Of a stretch of 23,795 bases of DNA, positions 20,312 to 23,795 are shown in pieces. The DNA is from Cylindrodendrum hubeiense. Its lineage: Eukaryota; Ascomycota; Sordariomycetes; Hypocreales; Nectriaceae. Position 1 is the first letter of the stretch. Every line of letters starts with the position of its first letter. The DNA is taken from positions 1 to 23,795 of the forward strand of contig JAANBB010000540.1 of assembly GCA_014621425.1 (NCBI GenBank), read 5' to 3'. Below the pieces are notes generated by a model. That model had not been told where the DNA came from. It saw nothing but the letters and a program-made list of their open reading frames with translations, and did not search any database. Position numbers and translations under genes: made by a program.

Positions 20312-21206
20312 GGCAACGAGCCGATGGATCTCTGCAACCGGAGAAAGGAAGCAATTATCACAAATTTATAAACGGTAGAGAAGAAGAATGAATGGAAGAG
20401 AAAAAGACACAACCGGGACTTTTATTGTAGGCATCTTGTGCTTATGTGTGGGTGTTGGTGTGCTCTTGATGACCCCACCCCACTAGCCATTGCTCGTGTG
20501 AATGCGATCGGATTCAGCATCAGCATCGGATCCATGCAACATTGTGGCGCTGACAGTGGACCGCACGAGCCTGGGATGAACCACATTTCCGCATGCGCCA
20601 ACCTTCCTAGTCACCTCTCATTTCCCCGAGGACTTCCTGAGAATTCACATGTACTCAATTTTGCTGACATCCCCCATGTTTCTCCAAATTCTTAAATGAA
20701 TCCGACCATGACTTGTTACTGATCCCACAGTGCGATACCGCAAGATATAAATAAAATATGCGTAAATGCAGTGGATTATGTATGATCTGTATTTTGATAC
20801 ATTCACTATCGTGACCAATTTGTAACTTAGTCCCTATTCATAAGGTTTGCTTTGCTTATACCAGAATCTTGAACGACGCGGGGAACTTCCACTCCCTGGG
20901 GCTCATTTGTATTATTTTCAACCTATTTTCTTTTGCTTTAGTAGATGCTATCCTCTAGCTAATAAATAGTAAAGCATAACGCCTTAGTGCGACTAATTTT
21001 AGCTGTTAAACGTAGCACTCCGCAAACGAAGACCGATCGCGGTGCGTCCGCACAGCCACCGATTTGACAAGTTCGTAATTGTGATTCAATAGAGCGGATT
21101 CATACAAGTTTACTTCTCCCATGTTCTTCTGTGTTTAATAACTGTAATACTTCCTTTCAAGTGTCTGAATATCATTTTCATTTCCTGTCCCAGCACAAAT
21201 ATACAC
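20312..21206. other. AT-rich intergenic region upstream of the DHA2 gene
   Basis: 895 bp. The left end is the DHA2 promoter and the right end the 3' flank of the oxidoreductase. The middle (about 20690-21010) is clearly AT-rich compared with its neighbours. It holds a CGG-N5-CCG palindrome at 21040-21050, a spacing used by some Zn2Cys6 regulators. No ORF with a domain was found. Confidence 0.55.
20365..20372 (-). promoter_or_regulatory. TATA box of the DHA2 transporter gene
   Basis: TTTATAAA, an exact palindrome, sits 54-61 bp upstream of the ATG at 20311. Position and sequence fit a core promoter. Confidence 0.5.
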
Positions 21207-22343
21207 TCACGGGTTCAGAACAACAATCTTGCCAAAGCCAATGTGCTCAAGTGATGCGTCCGCGCATTTATCCCACTCCTCCAAGCTAAATGTACCAGAA
21301 ATCTCGTACCCATTCTCTTTGCCTAATTTCACCTGTCCACCCTCGAGCAACCGGATAACCTGCTGGACATCCTCACGCTCATACATAAAGCCCCCTTTGA
21401 TCGTAAGGTTGCGGTACAGGAGAACGGGCCATGGCATGGGAATGTTGGAATCGCCGCGGCCACCCATTAGGACGATGCGACCGTAGGGCCTGACTGACAT
21501 CATGCATGCTGTGACACCGTCGTTGCCGGTCGCAGCAGGCGGGGAGAGATCGAGGAAGACATCTGGCGCGTGAGTGCCAGAAGCAGCAATGATGGAGGCG
21601 GTATCAGCCTCGTTATCCCCAGTAAACTGTACAGTTTTTATGGAAGGGAATGAGCTCTTGACTTTTGCGAGGCCGTCCTTGGAACGGGAGACAGCAATGA
21701 CATTTGCACCTATGGCAACGGCAACGGAGATGGCGGCGCCGGAGAAAAGACCAGTCGCGGGAGAGATAACGACAGTCTCCCCGGCCTGAAGATTGACGCT
21801 GCGGAAGCCACCATACGGCACGCATTGGGCGATGAAGTGGGTGAGGTCGTTGAAGGAGTATCCAAGGCCGCCCTCACTGACAGGGCTGCACAGGCGCTTC
21901 TCATCGAGAGCGTAGGTGTTTTCAAAGGGCGCGCGGACATACTCAGCATACGAGCCATTTCGCCACGCAAGGTGCAGCTTCTTAGTCGCAGGCGTGTTGC
22001 CATCATGCATGCTCCAGAGGATCTGGACGGTAGTGTCATCGCGGGCCCGCACAAAGTGCTCAACCAGGACGAGCTGGCCCTCGGAAAGGACTGTAGCGTC
22101 CGGGCCGACGGCGACGATGCGACCGATGAAGTAGCCACCGGGGGTGAGGGGTCGAGGCTGGGTGAAGGCGTGGGAGCCGGCCTCGCTACGTAGCATCCGG
22201 ACGAGGTTGGGGTTGCCCGGGGTGGCGAGGACGCGGATGATGGCTGAACCGAATGTTACTTCGGGGACTGGGAGGGCGGCTTCAAACTTGATAGAGTTGT
22301 CTTCGTGAAGGACGAGGCCTTTCATAGTCTTCGGGATAACCAT
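21207..22343 (-). CDS. MDR-superfamily alcohol dehydrogenase / quinone-oxidoreductase-like protein
   Basis: Intronless, 378 aa, start ATG at 22343 (MVIPKTMKGLVL). The GroES-like N-terminal fold (about 1-160) has the usual PGGYFIGRIVAVG segment (68-80). The Rossmann fold follows with VVISPATGLFSGAAISVAVAIGANVIAVSRS (191-221), the NAD(P)-binding region. RIVLMGGRG is followed by a C-terminal return strand ending GKIVVLNP. The catalytic cysteine and histidine of true zinc ADHs are not evident, and the four-cysteine structural-zinc loop is absent. It therefore looks like a zinc-free MDR reductase of the quinone-oxidoreductase/enoyl-reductase type, using NAD(P)H on an unknown carbonyl or quinone substrate in the cytosol. 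Similar proteins occur both as stand-alone detoxification enzymes and in metabolic clusters. A TTTAAAA core element and an inverted repeat lie upstream. Confidence 0.88.
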   Translation of the reverse strand: MVIPKTMKGLVLHEDNSIKFEAALPVPEVTFGSAIIRVLATPGNPNLVRMLRSEAGSHAFTQPRPLTPGGYFIGRIVAVGPDATVLSEGQLVLVEHFVRARDDTTVQILWSMHDGNTPATKKLHLAWRNGSYAEYVRAPFENTYALDEKRLCSPVSEGGLGYSFNDLTHFIAQCVPYGGFRSVNLQAGETVVISPATGLFSGAAISVAVAIGANVIAVSRSKDGLAKVKSSFPSIKTVQFTGDNEADTASIIAASGTHAPDVFLDLSPPAATGNDGVTACMMSVRPYGRIVLMGGRGDSNIPMPWPVLLYRNLTIKGGFMYEREDVQQVIRLLEGGQVKLGKENGYEISGTFSLEEWDKCADASLEHIGFGKIVVLNP

Positions 22344-22401
22344 GGTGAATTGCTTGAGGATGAGGGCAGTTGAGAAAGAATAGTGAAGAAGCAGTTGGTC
22401 C

Positions 22402-22408
22402 TTTTAAA
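22402..22408 (-). promoter_or_regulatory. TATA-like element of the MDR oxidoreductase gene
   Basis: TTTAAAA on the coding strand, about 60 bp upstream of the ATG at 22343. Composition and spacing fit a core promoter; not proven. Confidence 0.4.
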
Positions 22409-22536
22409 GCCGTGAGTCTTGATGCTTAAGTAGAATGTTTATTTGAGCTCCTGTGTACTTTGAATCGAGTTTGACCTCAATACGGCTCCAGGGAATGCCC
22501 TTTTATACACGACGTGATTCTCGGTGAACTCAAACT

Positions 22537-22564
22537 CCGGACGGTCTATTTATTCCGTGTCCGG
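22537..22564. promoter_or_regulatory. imperfect inverted repeat with CGG-N10-CCG core
   Basis: Left arm CCGGACGG (22537-22544) and right arm CCGTGTCCGG (22555-22564) are separated by the AT-only-rich spacer TCTATTTATT. The arms pair except for two extra bases in the right arm. CGG and CCG half-sites facing each other across a fixed spacer are the usual target of dimeric Zn2Cys6 transcription factors. It lies 194-221 bp upstream of the oxidoreductase ATG. Confidence 0.4.
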
Positions 22565-23795
22565 GGAAAAGAAACGGAGTTAAGATGGAGGCTCCATGTG
22601 AATGCGTCAAAAGTACGCCCACGAGTACTCAATGACTGACAAATCGTTGCGAATTCTGCTCGTCGAGCAGCTGTCCCCTGGTGAATCTCAGTCCACAACT
22701 GTTGATCGAGTTGCTTGAATACGAAACGAGGTTAGGCCGGTTGAGGTTCGCTGCCAAAAGGGGGATAGTGCGCCATGCTGTGTCCGGGATATATGGGGCC
22801 GCCGAGTCTAGGCCCGGGATGCTTCGTTGATGGGCTTCGGGGACGGGTTTCGAGATTGCGTCGATGGAGATGACGTTGTTTAAGTCCGAGTATTTGGGGT
22901 AGTCTCCTGCATTGGATGAGTTGTAAGTCCGGGTGCCTATCCTTGTCAGTCGGGATGGACGCTTCGCTACTACGTAGGTGTCTTGATGATGGAGTCCGGG
23001 ACGGACTTCGGACGAGTGGACCTGTCCTCTCACGAATACCACGTGACAATTCATGAAATGGAATTGGGTCTATTCTATACGAATGTACCCCGATATACCC
23101 CGGCTTTTATGAGCGATATCAGGCCGGAACCCTGGGTGAGACGCTATGGTGTTCGGGATAGACACGGAATGACGTTAGGGTTGGGGGCAGAGGGTGGCTT
23201 GGCTGCGCGGGTTGACGACAGCTATTTAGCCACCAGCATGTGGCTTATCGATAGGTGCCAAACATTAAATGTTGTATCCGTGGCTTGGCTCAATATGCCT
23301 TGGATGTTGCCTTGCGTGGCCTGATATTGTCTGTCTGCTGCAGATGGGATGCCGTGGTGCATTGTCTCTTTTATCGCCAAGGCAGTCTGTCGCTCTGGCC
23401 CAGCTAATCGCCCATCCAATCGTCCACCCAAACAAGCACATCCCTCCAGCTGCATGATCCGTATCAAGCCAAATCCTTTCCGCGGACCAACAAAGGCATC
23501 CAAAACTCACCGGAGCATCGTGACTGGGCGCTGGAACATGTTCCTCGGCTCTAGGTGCCGTCTCCACACCCTCAGCGCAGGCAGGATCCTTGCGCCTCTC
23601 ACCAATGCGCCGCTTCCCCCTCGAATCCTCATTCAGCTCTGCCTCGGCGCGCGAGGACTCGGCCAAACAGGCACCGCAGAGCTCTCCCGTGTCTGCGTGA
23701 TAATGTGATAATGCCCCTGGCCCCGGGCAGCATAAGAGAGCAGCGCGGCGCGCGCACTATCGTCTAGAATGCATCCCAACCATGCCGCTGCGTCG
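22565..23795. other. right-end region without a supported gene
   Basis: No recognisable domain on either strand. A 141-codon ATG-started minus ORF (22629-23054) has a moderately protein-like composition but no family match I can name. The minus ORF at 23265-23666 is charged and low-complexity and is probably chance. The stretch 22750-23010 repeats GTCCGGG/GTCCGAG-like words. It may be promoter DNA for a gene beyond the window. Confidence 0.5.

Noticed and set aside
23265..23666. 133-codon minus ORF
   Set aside because: Charged, low-complexity start and no family; composition like other chance ORFs.
1..23795. tRNA, rRNA, CRISPR array, complete transposon or biosynthetic core gene
   Set aside because: No cloverleaf-type T-loop context, spaced direct repeats, terminal inverted repeats with a transposase, reverse transcriptase motifs or PKS/NRPS/terpene-synthase domains were seen.

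Overview
This window is nuclear DNA of a filamentous ascomycete fungus. The signs are short introns (about 50-57 nt, one of 190 nt) with GTAAGT-type donors and CTRAC branch points, a CFEM/GPI wall protein, and orthologues of fungal single-copy genes (vacuolar M28 protease PFF1, splicing factor BBP/SF1). The PFF1 N-terminus and several conserved blocks look most like Sordariomycetes, perhaps Glomerellales such as Colletotrichum or Verticillium. That placement is from memory of the family, not from a search.

Layout. Positions 1-3370 hold no gene I can support, only a 14-bp minisatellite and a long GC-rich chance ORF. A two-exon CFEM GPI-anchored protein lies at 3543-4222 (+). After a gene-poor gap comes a lipid-droplet-associated serine hydrolase (5513-6589, -). 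Divergent from it is a decayed multi-pass membrane-protein gene (7083-8348, +) with two internal in-frame stops, followed by further coding-like debris to about 8612. From 9311 to 22343 every gene is on the minus strand: the vacuolar membrane protease PFF1 (four exons), the branch-point-binding protein BBP/SF1 (five exons), a DAL5-type anion:cation symporter (two exons), a 14-TM DHA2-type drug:H+ antiporter with a 26-nt micro-exon (four exons), and an intronless MDR-type oxidoreductase. The last 1.4 kb has no gene I can support.

How the genes fit together. The set is mostly unrelated housekeeping genes: splicing, vacuolar proteolysis and lipid turnover. The two MFS transporters and the oxidoreductase form a small uptake/export/redox group of the sort seen next to accessory metabolism. 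There is no polyketide synthase, NRPS, terpene synthase or pathway regulator here, so I do not call a biosynthetic cluster. I found no convincing new biological system. The points most worth a second look are the decayed membrane-protein locus, whose stops fit RIP-type C-to-T change, the non-standard GTCAGT splice donors, the micro-exon, the long pre-KH intron of BBP, and an inverted repeat upstream of the oxidoreductase.

Exon boundaries were placed by hand from reading-frame continuity, splice signals and remembered family conservation. No alignment or RNA evidence was available.
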